The notes under the pieces: generated by a model
What the model saw: only the letters and a program-made list of their open reading frames with translations
Told to the model about the DNA's origin: nothing
Databases searched by the model: none
Part shown: positions 49,329 to 57,131 of the stretch, in pieces
How positions within the stretch are numbered: position 1 is the stretch's first letter
Layout of the letters: the number at the start of each line of letters is the position of its first letter
Assembly: GCF_009767585.1 (NCBI RefSeq)
Contig: NZ_WSNW01000001.1
Span: forward strand, 2,014,090-2,078,089
Length of the DNA stretch: 64,000 nucleotides
Direction of reading: 5' to 3'
Origin: Coprobacillus cateniformis
Lineage (GTDB): Bacteria > Bacillota_I > Bacilli_A > Erysipelotrichales > Coprobacillaceae
Made by a program: the position numbers and the translations under genes

Positions 49329-50209
49329 ATATGATTATCATTTTGAATAGCTCTTAATCCTGCTTCTATTTGTTTAATTATGTTTTCATTATCTGTAAGT
49401 TCACAGATTAGTTTTGCTTTATTAATAAGTTGTAATCCTTTTTCTTGCTCATCAGTGGCATAGAAGTAAAGTCCTTCTAAATAATATAACATAACTTTCC
49501 ACACCATCATTGTTATATCTTCAGTTAATTCATATAATCTTTCGATAACTTTAGCTGCAAGAGAATATTGTTGAGTATAAATAAGTGAGAATAAATGATT
49601 TGTTAAAAGATGAGTTATATAAGTAAGGAATTCTGGATGATACTGATATTTTTCTATAGATTTCCATGCTGTAAGAAATAAACTTGTCTTTATTTCATTA
49701 TTTTCAAAAAGAAAATGCATATTAGAAAATATTCTTAATTCTGATAATGTCCATGTTTCTATGTTGAATAAATAGTTTTGGATTTCTTGTTTTGCATGTA
49801 AGTAATGATTTGAGTGTTGATAATCCGTATCAGAATATATTGATTGTAGGATGAGCATTTGCCAATATGCTACTCGGCTAGCAGGATCCTGACTTTTTTT
49901 AGATTCTTCTTTAATAATATCATTTATGAGTTGGGCATAATGATCATCATTTTCAAACTTTTTTTCATTAATTTCTACCAAAGTCTGATTGATTAAATTT
50001 TCATGATAATGATTATGTATAAGTATGAATTCATCTATTGAAATCATTAATCGTTTTAATATGTTTAGCATAATTGAAAACTTAATATCATATAATCCTT
50101 TTTCAAAGTCAATAGAAAAAGATTTGCTTAATAATCCTGTATAAATTTCTTTTTGTTTAAATCCTTTATTTAATCTGATTTGACGAACTGTCAGTCCATA
50201 TTTTTCCAT
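49319..50209 (-). CDS. Rgg/GadR/MutR-family transcriptional regulator
   Basis: A 296-aa protein with an N-terminal XRE-type HTH (residues 5-65: 'GLTVRQIRLNKGFKQKEIYT', 'LSKSFSIDFEKGLYDIKFSIM' split) and a long helical repeat domain to the end, the architecture and length of Rgg (RRNPP) regulators that bind short signalling peptides. No short peptide gene with leader-like features was visible next to it. It is divergent from the 88-aa repeat protein gene, which may be its target. Confidence 0.85.
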   Translation of the reverse strand: MEKYGLTVRQIRLNKGFKQKEIYTGLLSKSFSIDFEKGLYDIKFSIMLNILKRLMISIDEFILIHNHYHENLINQTLVEINEKKFENDDHYAQLINDIIKEESKKSQDPASRVAYWQMLILQSIYSDTDYQHSNHYLHAKQEIQNYLFNIETWTLSELRIFSNMHFLFENNEIKTSLFLTAWKSIEKYQYHPEFLTYITHLLTNHLFSLIYTQQYSLAAKVIERLYELTEDITMMVWKVMLYYLEGLYFYATDEQEKGLQLINKAKLICELTDNENIIKQIEAGLRAIQNDNHISV

Positions 50210-50332
50210 AATTACACCTCGTAGATCATTTTATCATAATATAATTTTATAGTAAATTTGGTATGAGTATTCGGACTTTTTGATTAAAATAAGCAATTAT
50301 AAGTTAAAGTAAATATATAAGGAGGAAAGTTT

Positions 50333-50599
50333 ATGAAAAGTAAAAATGATGAAAAATGGAAGGTGAGTGAATTATCACCAGGACTTTGGGTCGTTGAAGT
50401 TAGAGAAATTGATGAAGAAAAAGGACAGGAAAGTTTAATGGATATGTTAGAGAAAGAGCTTGAATATATTGATGATACAATCGTCGACTATCAATTGAAT
50501 CAATTATCAAAAGGTGTATGGATTATTAAGCTTGATGAAACAAGTCAAATAATTCAAAGAATCAAAGACAAACTTAGAAACATCTTTAAAAATGAATAA
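50333..50599 (+). CDS. 88-aa protein with an internal repeat
   Basis: An acidic 88-aa soluble protein that I do not recognise. Residues 12-24 (SELSPGLWVVEVR) and 56-68 (NQLSKGVWIIKLD) are two copies of one motif, xxLSxGxW(V/I)(V/I)x(V/L), each followed by a helical Glu/Lys-rich stretch. It thus looks like a duplicated strand-helix unit. A strong AAGGAGGAAAG precedes ATG 50333. Divergent from Rgg, 123 bp apart. No signal peptide or membrane segment. Confidence 0.7.
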   Translation: MKSKNDEKWKVSELSPGLWVVEVREIDEEKGQESLMDMLEKELEYIDDTIVDYQLNQLSKGVWIIKLDETSQIIQRIKDKLRNIFKNE

Positions 50600-50645
50600 T
50601 TACAATTAAAAAGAAGTTCTAAAAGTTGTTATGATATTTCTTGTA

Positions 50646-50697
50646 TTGACTTTTTATCTTTATAGATTTATAATGACTAAAAATAGATATTTAGTCA
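50646..50697 (+). promoter_or_regulatory. Promoter and palindromic operator of the TetR gene
   Basis: TTGACT (50646-50651) and TATAAT (50669-50674) are spaced 17 bp. TGACTAAA (50674-50681) and TTTAGTCA (50690-50697) form a palindrome right at the transcription start. A related site is at 51333-51360 before the ABC genes. Confidence 0.75.
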
Positions 50698-50713
50698 AAA
50701 AAGAGGTGATGAA

Positions 50714-51298
50714 ATGCCAAAGGTTTATTCTCAGAGTGAAAAAGATGATATTAAAGGCAGATTAAAAGAGGCGACAAGGCAAAGTTTATCAATGAATGGG
50801 ATTAAAAAAACAACAGTTGATTCACTTGTAAAAGAAGTCAATATTCCTAAAGGAACATTTTATTTGTTTTATAAATCTAAAGAAATATTAGTATTTGAGG
50901 TCCTACTTGAGTTTCATGAAATCTTTGAAAAAGATATGAAAATAGCATTATCACAGTTGGATTTTCAACATATGGATGTTCATCAACTTACTGATTTTAT
51001 TCTTGACTTCTTTCTAAAAGCCAAAGATAACCCTTTATTTCAAGCCTTAACATCTGGAGAATTAGAGTTACTTACAATGAAACTACCTCCAGATATAGTG
51101 AATGAACATTTTCAACATGATCAACAGATGTTAGAACAGATTTTGATGTATATTCCTCATCAGGAAGATATAGATATCAAGGCATTATCTGGAGCATTTC
51201 GAGATTTATTTATGTTTATGTTTTCGGATTGCTGTCAAGACGAGCAATCATTAAAGATGTTAATACAAGGTTTAGTCTTACAATTTTTAAAACAATAA
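50714..51298 (+). CDS. TetR-family transcriptional regulator
   Basis: A 194-aa TetR protein with HTH 'LVKEVNIPKGTFYLFYKSKE' (residues 39-58) and a helical ligand-binding domain with several Cys and Met near the C-terminus. It lies just upstream of the three-gene ABC exporter in the same direction, and similar inverted repeats precede both its own gene and the ABC genes. AGAGGTGATGAA precedes ATG 50714. Confidence 0.9.
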   Translation: MPKVYSQSEKDDIKGRLKEATRQSLSMNGIKKTTVDSLVKEVNIPKGTFYLFYKSKEILVFEVLLEFHEIFEKDMKIALSQLDFQHMDVHQLTDFILDFFLKAKDNPLFQALTSGELELLTMKLPPDIVNEHFQHDQQMLEQILMYIPHQEDIDIKALSGAFRDLFMFMFSDCCQDEQSLKMLIQGLVLQFLKQ

Positions 51299-51332
51299 CT
51301 TGGTCATAGAACCAAGTTCATTTATATATTTA

Positions 51333-51360
51333 TTTGACTAAATATATATAAACAGTCAAA
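51333..51360 (+). promoter_or_regulatory. TetR operator before the ABC operon
   Basis: TTTGACT (51333-51339) and AGTCAAA (51354-51360) are perfect 7-bp arms with 14 bp between; the sequence TGACTAAAT matches the TetR-gene operator. It ends 14 nt before the ATPase ATG. Confidence 0.65.
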
Positions 51361-51373
51361 AAAGGAGATAAAT

Positions 51374-52219
51374 ATGATAGAAGTCAAAGATTTACAATTC
51401 AGTTATAACAAGAATGAATTTATCAAAGAAATCAATTTTAAAGTAGAGAAAGGGATGATATTTGGTTTCTTGGGACCATCTGGTGCAGGAAAATCTACAT
51501 TACAGAAAATATTAACAGGATTAATCACAAACTATAAAGGACATGCGATTGTGAATGGTGTGGAATGTAAACATCATACGAATATTTTTTACGAGAATAT
51601 TGGTGTAGACTTTGAGTTTCCAACACTATATGAGAAACTAACCGCCAGAGAGAATCTTAAATTTTTTGCATCACTCTATACTCACCAGACGCGTTCTATA
51701 GATCAGTTGTTAGAATCTGTTGGATTACAAAATGATGCTGATAAAAAAGTCAGCGACTATTCTAAAGGAATGAAATCGAGATTGAATTTTATCAAAGCGT
51801 TAATTAATGATCCAGATATCCTCTTTTTAGATGAACCAACAAGTGGTTTAGATCCAACCAATAGTCGTATGATGAAAGACTTGATTCTATTAGAAAAAAA
51901 CAAGGGTAAAATAATTATTTTAACAACCCATAACATGGAAGATGCGACAGAATTGTGTGATCAGGTTGCTTTTATCATTAATGGGCAAATATGTGCAATA
52001 GACAGTCCTCAAAATTTAATTTTATCTCATGGTGCCAAACAGGTGACTTACACATATGAAGATCATGGATTCAAAACAGCCAACTGTTTATTGCAGCAAA
52101 TATCAGATGATCAAAGATTGCATCAACTCATGCAACAGAATAAGATTCTTTCTATTCATAGTAGCGAACCAACTTTAAATGATATCTTCATAGAATTAAC
52201 GGGGAGAACTTTATTATGA
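51374..52219 (+). CDS. ABC transporter ATP-binding protein
   Basis: A 281-aa ATPase: Walker A 'GPSGAGKSTLQKILTG', signature 'YSKGMKSRLNFIKAL' (an SKGM variant of LSGGQ) and Walker B 'ILFLDEPTSGLD'. The C-terminus ends 'EPTLNDIFIELTG', typical of drug-export ATPases. It overlaps the first permease gene by 4 nt. The TetR system controls it; the architecture resembles fluoroquinolone-export-type ABC sets with one ATPase and two permeases. Confidence 0.92.
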   Translation: MIEVKDLQFSYNKNEFIKEINFKVEKGMIFGFLGPSGAGKSTLQKILTGLITNYKGHAIVNGVECKHHTNIFYENIGVDFEFPTLYEKLTARENLKFFASLYTHQTRSIDQLLESVGLQNDADKKVSDYSKGMKSRLNFIKALINDPDILFLDEPTSGLDPTNSRMMKDLILLEKNKGKIIILTTHNMEDATELCDQVAFIINGQICAIDSPQNLILSHGAKQVTYTYEDHGFKTANCLLQQISDDQRLHQLMQQNKILSIHSSEPTLNDIFIELTGRTLL

Positions 52220-52896
52220 GAATAATTCATTTGATAAAAGGAGATATTGTATTTCAAATCAAATATGGTTTTTATTTCCTCTATGTTGTTTTTACAGTTC
52301 TTTATGCTTTTGTTTTAGTCATTTTACCAGAGACTTGGCAGGAAACAGTTGCGAGTTTAATGATATATTCTGATCCTGCTGCAATGGGTTTATTCTTTAT
52401 GGGAGCTATTGTCCTATTTGAAAAGAGTCAAAGAGTTCTCAATAGTTTAGCTGTTTCACCTATTCATATTTCAGAATATATTTTATCAAAAATCATTTCG
52501 CTTGCTTTGATTTCAGAAATAGTTGCTATGATATTAGCAGTTATCTCCCATCATCAAAATCTCATTATGGTTTTTATTGGAACATTATTATCTTCATTTA
52601 TTTTTAGCCTATTAGGACTCATCGTATCGACAAAGATTCACAGTCTTAATCAGTTTATCTTATGGACAGTTCCAGTTGAAATCCTCTGTTTTGTTCCACC
52701 TCTTGCTTCTATTTTTATTGAAAATCAATATTTAATGGTCTATCCTATGACACATTGTTTATCACTTATCAATGGAAAAAGTCAGAATGATTTATTAAGT
52801 ATATTGATTGTTGTGATTATGCTTGTTTGTTTATGGAAAATTGCTGTTTATATGACAAAGAAAATGTGGAAAAGCGTAGGAGGTGTTCATCTATGA
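52216..52896 (+). CDS. ABC transporter permease, subunit 1
   Basis: A 226-aa protein with six membrane spans, beginning 'MRIIHLIKGDIVFQIKYGFY'. The central 'FFMGAIVLFEKSQRVLNSLAVSPIHISEYI' (split here) is typical of fluoroquinolone-export-type ABC permeases. It overlaps both neighbours by 4 nt, so three proteins are made in fixed ratio. Substrate unknown. Confidence 0.85.
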   Translation: MRIIHLIKGDIVFQIKYGFYFLYVVFTVLYAFVLVILPETWQETVASLMIYSDPAAMGLFFMGAIVLFEKSQRVLNSLAVSPIHISEYILSKIISLALISEIVAMILAVISHHQNLIMVFIGTLLSSFIFSLLGLIVSTKIHSLNQFILWTVPVEILCFVPPLASIFIENQYLMVYPMTHCLSLINGKSQNDLLSILIVVIMLVCLWKIAVYMTKKMWKSVGGVHL

Positions 52897-53600
52897 AATC
52901 TCTCTTGATAAGTTTTCAACAATTATTATTTATGGTTAAAAAGGATAAAATGTTATTACTGATTTGCTTTGTACCTATATTGTGTGGTTTTATCTTTCGT
53001 TATGGAGTTCCAATATTCAATCAAATGTCTATACAATATTTTAAGATTGATTTTCATCAGTATTATTCTTTGATTGATACTTTTTATGGAATACTCATTT
53101 CTGATATGCTGTGTATTGTTTCTGCTTTAATCATCCTAGAAGAAAGAGACGATCATATAATCAATGGTTTATTTGTGACTCCATTAGGGAAGATAGGGTA
53201 TTTAATTTCGAGGTTAGGAATACCAACATTGATGAGTTTCATTTTTACATGTATATTATTACCAATATTTCATATTTCATCTTTGCCATTTGATATGATG
53301 ATTTTGATTTGTATATTGGGATGTATGCAAGGGCTGATTGTTTCTTTACTGGTTGTCAGTTTATCATCACATAAATTAGAAGGAATGGCAGTAGCAAAAA
53401 TGGCTTCGCTAGAATCATTTGTTGTATTAATCCCTTATTTTATGCACAGTGCATATTCATATTTGTTTGCATGGGTTCCAACTTTTTGGATAGGAAAGGG
53501 ATTAGTCAATGAACAAGTTTTCTTTATGCTTATGGGATTATTCATATCGGTTTTATGGATAGTGATACTTGTATTTGTGTTTAATCGAAAATTAGCATAA
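52893..53600 (+). CDS. ABC transporter permease, subunit 2
   Basis: A 235-aa membrane protein with six spans and the phrase 'ALIILEERDDHIINGLFVTP', the same EExD-L-TP pattern as permease 1 ('LFEKSQRVLNSLAVSP'), so the two permeases are paralogues forming a heterodimer. ATG 52893 has a perfect AGGAGGTG and overlaps the upstream stop. Last gene of the exporter operon. Confidence 0.85.
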   Translation: MKSLLISFQQLLFMVKKDKMLLLICFVPILCGFIFRYGVPIFNQMSIQYFKIDFHQYYSLIDTFYGILISDMLCIVSALIILEERDDHIINGLFVTPLGKIGYLISRLGIPTLMSFIFTCILLPIFHISSLPFDMMILICILGCMQGLIVSLLVVSLSSHKLEGMAVAKMASLESFVVLIPYFMHSAYSYLFAWVPTFWIGKGLVNEQVFFMLMGLFISVLWIVILVFVFNRKLA

Positions 53601-53705
53601 GGATATGCATATGTCTTTGAAGTTTAAAAATCTAGATAGCCAATAACTGTTTTAAGTATTATTATGGTTTGCTGATTGTGTTAAACAGTGAATATGGAAG
53701 ATTTC

Positions 53706-53772
53706 GGAGTAAAATGATTATATATCTTGTTGATGTATCATTGTTTTGCTCCATTATTTTTTTTATTTTATA
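53706..53772 (+). other. Leader hairpin, first copy (before ORF6N pseudogene)
   Basis: GGAGTAAAATGAT and its imperfect complement ending GTTTTGCTCC form a long stem (53706-53752), followed by a T-rich tract. The upstream 'GGTTTGCTGATTGTG' also matches the region before the second copy (54265-54280). The rest of 53601-53836 holds no gene that I can identify. Confidence 0.6.
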
Positions 53773-53836
53773 AATATATTAACACAAGAATAATAAATTA
53801 GAGATATATTTGGGTAAGTAGAATGATGATAATAAC

Positions 53837-54140
53837 ATGGAGAAAATAGGGACATAACGATAATTGCAGTAAAAAAAGGAGATAATGAAGTTATTATTCT
53901 TAAATATAACGATTTAGATATCCAAGGAATGGTATATGAAATTCGAGGGTAAAAAGTGGGGCTTGAGTCTAATTAAGCAATGTTATATAGATATGATATA
54001 AAGATTGAATCAATAGGTAAGAAAAATATAGAAAGATTCCTAGATAATTTTATGTTTAATTAACTAGAGAAGAAATAAATTTCGTGAGGTCACAATTTGC
54101 GACCTCGATGCAGATATTTGGTATGAAAGGGAGAAGTCGT
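53837..54140 (+). pseudogene. Decayed N-terminal copy of the ORF6N-domain gene
   Basis: Nucleotide-level similarity to 54411-54715 runs throughout. The region opens ATGGAGAAAATAGGG with an early TAA, then after a frame change reads 'IIAVKKGDNEVIILKYNDLDIQGMVYEIRG' (split across the stop at 53950) against 'YNDLDIQGMIYEIRG' of the intact gene. It then shows several stops, and still retains GAGGTCACAATTTGCGACCTC. Only about the first 100 codons remain; the C-terminal half is absent. It is a tandem duplicate undergoing decay. Confidence 0.8.
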
Positions 54141-54303
54141 CATTTGTTCATGTTTTCCATTAATATAATTTCAATATTATATACAAGAGTATGCCTATTT
54201 GAATAAATTTTGCGTCAGTTTCCTTTTTATAATTGTGCAAAAAATTGCTTATAGCATTTTCTTTGTTTGCTAATTGTGATATACTAAGAGTATGGAAATG
54301 TTT

Positions 54304-54360
54304 GGGGTTAGATAATGATACATGTATTTTATGTGCTTTGTTTTGCTCCCCTTGTTTTTA
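54304..54360 (+). other. Leader hairpin, second copy (before intact ORF6N gene)
   Basis: GGGG (54304-54307) with flanking bases pairs with GTTTTGCTCCCC ending at 54351, followed by TTGTTTTTAG. It occupies the same place relative to the gene as the hairpin at 53706, and may be an attenuator. The region 54141-54303 shows no gene. Confidence 0.55.
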
Positions 54361-54410
54361 GAAGATTCACAGTGATAAATACAAATAATATTATAAATTG
54401 GAGGTAAAAA

Positions 54411-55493
54411 ATGGATAAAGACAAAACAGCAATTGCATTGAAAAATAAAGAAAATCAAGAAGAATTTCTTCCGTCATATAATGACTTAGATATTCAAGGG
54501 ATGATATATGAAATTCGTGGACAACAAGTTATGCTTGACTTTGATTTAGCGAAGTTGTATGGATATGAAGTTAAAAGACTTAATGAGCAAGTCAAAAGAA
54601 ATAAAGAAAGATTTCCAGAAGATTTTATGTTTCCATTAACGCAAGATGAAATGCTTGAATTATCGAGGTCGCAATTTGCGACCTCGATACAGACATTTGG
54701 TATTAAAGGTGGAAGAACTTATAAAATTAATGCATTTACTGAACAAGGTGTTTATATGCTTGCGACTGTATTAAAAGGGGAAGTTGCAGTCCATCAGAGT
54801 TTAATGATTATGAGAACATTTAAAAAGATGAGACATTATATTAATGAAAACAGACAATTATTAGGTAGTACAGATCTATTGAACTCATTAATACAAGATA
54901 ATATGAAGATTAAAGAAGAAATGTACAACGGTCATAAAGAACTAAAGACAGAAATTGATGGGATTAAAGAAAATATGGTCACTAAAAATGATATGAAGGC
55001 TTCTATGAATAAAGTATTAAATAGTTTTATTCCTAAAGAAGAATTGAAACAATTTGTTTTTAAGGATAGTCAGCCATTTGAAGCAAATGTTGCTTATATG
55101 GATATCTATAAAGAAGCAAAACATTCTATTTATATTGTAGATGATTATATTAATTGTCATACTTTATCTTTATTGTCTGCAAAGAAAAAGGAAGTTAATG
55201 TTATTGTTTTCTCAGATAATAAGGGAAGAGGTAGTGGAAAATTAAATCAATTAGAGTTTGATAACTTTAATAGAGAATATCCAACTTTGTCTATTAAGAA
55301 GAATAATCAAAGATGCCATGATAGATTTATCATTATAGATTATCAAACAGATACAGAAAAAATATATCATTGTGGAGCATCAAGTAAAGATGCTGGAAAG
55401 AAAGTTTGTTGTATAAGCCTACTTTCAACATCAGATATTATTTATTCAATTATTGATGAATTGTTAATGCATGATGATTATATATTTGAATAA
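54411..55493 (+). CDS. ORF6N-domain protein with C-terminal PLD-like domain
   Basis: A 360-aa protein. The N-terminal ORF6N domain (about 20-135) reads 'IRGQQVMLDFDLAKLYGYEV', 'RFPEDFMFPLTQDEM' and 'NAFTEQGVYMLATVL', a phage-antirepressor-type DNA-binding fold. A helical linker (about 145-215) follows. The C-terminal about 140 residues contain 'SIYIVDDYINCHTLSLL' and 'QRCHDRFIIIDYQTDTEKIY' with 'CGASSKDAGKK', a single HKD-like (HxR-x4-D) motif as in PLD-like nucleases, with Lys replaced by Arg. Function unknown; phage- or island-derived. GGAGG precedes ATG 54411. A 29-bp palindrome lies inside at 54661. Confidence 0.82.
   Translation: MDKDKTAIALKNKENQEEFLPSYNDLDIQGMIYEIRGQQVMLDFDLAKLYGYEVKRLNEQVKRNKERFPEDFMFPLTQDEMLELSRSQFATSIQTFGIKGGRTYKINAFTEQGVYMLATVLKGEVAVHQSLMIMRTFKKMRHYINENRQLLGSTDLLNSLIQDNMKIKEEMYNGHKELKTEIDGIKENMVTKNDMKASMNKVLNSFIPKEELKQFVFKDSQPFEANVAYMDIYKEAKHSIYIVDDYINCHTLSLLSAKKKEVNVIVFSDNKGRGSGKLNQLEFDNFNREYPTLSIKKNNQRCHDRFIIIDYQTDTEKIYHCGASSKDAGKKVCCISLLSTSDIIYSIIDELLMHDDYIFE
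54661..54689. repeat. Near-perfect 29-bp palindrome inside the ORF6N gene
   Basis: TATCGAGGTCGCAA (54661-54674), one T, and TTGCGACCTCGATA (54676-54689). GC-rich compared with its surroundings. It encodes the 'SRSQFATS' part of the ORF6N domain and is preserved in most bases in the pseudogene at about 54083-54110. Confidence 0.85.
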
Positions 55494-55610
55494 ATAGGAA
55501 GATAATGAAATATATGTATAATTGTTAAATTATTAATTTCATGGATATATAATTTATATTTAAATGAGGATACTCATAAAAAAAGAGAATTAACTCATAT
55601 TTTCAAAGTA

Positions 55611-55624
55611 TGAAAACGCTTGCT
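55611..55624 (+). promoter_or_regulatory. CcpA cre site
   Basis: TGAAAACGCTTGCT is a full match to the cre consensus TGNAANCGNTNNCW and lies upstream of the RAT and the EIIA gene, indicating carbon catabolite control of the operon. Confidence 0.8.
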
Positions 55625-55668
55625 TTTTTAAGATGCGCATGATATCATAAATTTGTAAATTAAGTGTT

Positions 55669-55695
55669 GGACTGTTACTCATAAGAGGCATAACC
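55669..55695 (+). promoter_or_regulatory. RAT antiterminator site 1
   Basis: GGACTGTTACTC...GAGGCATAACC follows the consensus for SacY/LicT-type RNA targets (GGATTGTTACTG...GCAGGCAAAACC). Its 3' part overlaps the left arm of the terminator at 55677, so binding of the antiterminator protein and termination exclude each other. Confidence 0.88.
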
Positions 55696-55738
55696 AATTA
55701 AACAGCTGTTTTTGGTTTGCTTATTATGAGTTTTTTTG
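55677..55738 (+). terminator. Conditional terminator 1 (RAT-controlled)
   Basis: ACTCATAA (55677-55684) pairs with TTATGAGT (55724-55731), with further inner pairing of ACCAA and TTGGT, then T7. It lies just before the EIIA gene and overlaps RAT 1. Confidence 0.85.
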
Positions 55739-55749
55739 TGGAGGTCAAA

Positions 55750-56244
55750 ATGTTTAATTTATTTAAGTCTAAAGTTGATAAAAATATCTATGCACCTGTA
55801 AAAGGAAAATGTATAGATATTACAGAAGTGAATGATATTGGTTTTGCATCTTTGAGTATGGGAGATGGTATTGCGATTATCCCTGATACTCATATCATTG
55901 CAGCACCATGTGATGGGACAGTGCAAATGATATTTAGGACAGGACATGCTTTTGGAATCAAAGCTGATAATGGATTTGAGATCTTAATTCATATTGGTAT
56001 TGATACTGTGAATCTGGAAGGAAAAGGATTTAATGTTCTTAAAAAGGTCAATCAAAGAGTGAAGAAGGGTGAGCCTGTTGTGGAGGTTGATCTTGATTTT
56101 ATTAAAGAAAATTATGATTCAACGACAATGATGATTGTGACAAATGGGAAAAATTTTCATAAAATTTGTCTTCATGAGAGTATTAATATTGGAGATGTTG
56201 TTTTTGAAGGGATAGATGAGTATGAAATTGATAAAAAAGATTAA
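55750..56244 (+). CDS. PTS glucose-family EIIA component
   Basis: A 164-aa Crr-like EIIA. It has 'YAPVKGKCIDITEVND' at the start; phospho-His is 81 in 'ILIHIGIDTVNL', and the helper His is 66 in 'TGHAFG'. It supplies phosphate to the EIIBC at 57132. Start 55750 has GTGGAGGTC upstream; the longer frame to 55717 lies in the terminator. The first gene of the operon, under CcpA and RAT control. Confidence 0.92.
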   Translation: MFNLFKSKVDKNIYAPVKGKCIDITEVNDIGFASLSMGDGIAIIPDTHIIAAPCDGTVQMIFRTGHAFGIKADNGFEILIHIGIDTVNLEGKGFNVLKKVNQRVKKGEPVVEVDLDFIKENYDSTTMMIVTNGKNFHKICLHESINIGDVVFEGIDEYEIDKKD

Positions 56245-57070
56245 CAATAATTATGCTTTAGCACTTGATTCACAAGGAGAGCAAATTATTGTTGAAGGAA
56301 AAGGTATTGGGTTTCATAAAATGCCTTGTGAAATCACTGATTTATCAGAGGTTAAGCGTACATACTATAATACCAAAGAACAATATATAGATTTAATACA
56401 TGAAGTCCCTGAAACTGTTTTAGAAGTCTGTGAAAAGATATTTGAACTTGCTTCAAGAATGATTGGTGATAAAATCAATCCTAATTTGACATTTATCCTT
56501 GCCGATCATATTCAGTTTAGTATTGAAAGATATGAAAAGAACATAGATATGAAAATGCCACTTTATTATGATATTGAATATCTATATCCAAAAGAGTCAA
56601 AGGTTGCTGAATATGCTCTTCAATTCATTTTAGAAGATCTACAGATTCCTTTGCCTGATACAGAGAAAACAGGCATTGCAATGAATATTATTAATAGTGA
56701 ATTATATCAAAATGATAACAATTCTCATCATGAAGAATTGGTTGATTTATGTACATCTATAGTAGAAAGGTCAATGAATATGAAAATCAGAAGAGATAGT
56801 TTTCATTATTCAAGATTTGTAACACATCTTCATTATTTGTTAAGAAGAATGACTGAAGGTCAAACTATATCTACTGATAATATACGATTATATCAGATGG
56901 TCAGTATAGATTATCCAGAAGTGAAAAGATGTGTGGATATTATAGAAAGTGTTTTAAAAAAGAAAAATCTTTATATGAATGAAGAAGAAAAATTATATTT
57001 GATGATGCATGTCAATAGATTATGCACACGTGAGGACTGTAACCGTAAAGAGCATAACCCCACTCCCTAA
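56222..57070 (+). CDS. LicT/BglG-type RNA-binding antiterminator
   Basis: A 282-aa antiterminator. An N-terminal CAT RNA-binding domain ('MKLIKKINNNYALALDSQGE') is followed by two PRDs with His in 'PETVLEVCEK' (PRD1 area), 'IQFSIERY', 'FVTHLHYLLRRM' and 'YLMMHVNRLC'. It binds RAT RNA when the PTS substrate is present. It overlaps the EIIA gene by 23 nt. The alternative start 56216 is possible. The 3' end of its own gene contains the second RAT, so its coding sequence is also a regulatory target. Confidence 0.93.
   Translation: MKLIKKINNNYALALDSQGEQIIVEGKGIGFHKMPCEITDLSEVKRTYYNTKEQYIDLIHEVPETVLEVCEKIFELASRMIGDKINPNLTFILADHIQFSIERYEKNIDMKMPLYYDIEYLYPKESKVAEYALQFILEDLQIPLPDTEKTGIAMNIINSELYQNDNNSHHEELVDLCTSIVERSMNMKIRRDSFHYSRFVTHLHYLLRRMTEGQTISTDNIRLYQMVSIDYPEVKRCVDIIESVLKKKNLYMNEEEKLYLMMHVNRLCTREDCNRKEHNPTP
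57034..57060 (+). promoter_or_regulatory. RAT antiterminator site 2, inside the antiterminator gene
   Basis: GGACTGTAACC...GAGCATAACCC has the same layout as RAT 1 (GGACTGTTACT...GAGGCATAACC) and ends inside the terminator at 57056. It lies wholly in the last codons of the antiterminator gene. Confidence 0.82.
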
Positions 57071-57105
57071 TGATAGAAAGATATCTATGTGGAATGGGGT
57101 TTTTA
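57056..57105 (+). terminator. Conditional terminator 2 before EIIBC
   Basis: AACCCCACTCC (57056-57066) pairs with GGAATGGGGTT (57091-57101) with one mismatch, then TTT. The antiterminator's stop codon lies in the loop, and RAT 2 overlaps the left arm. Confidence 0.8.
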
Positions 57106-57131
57106 TAATAACAACGAAAAAGGAGAGAAAA

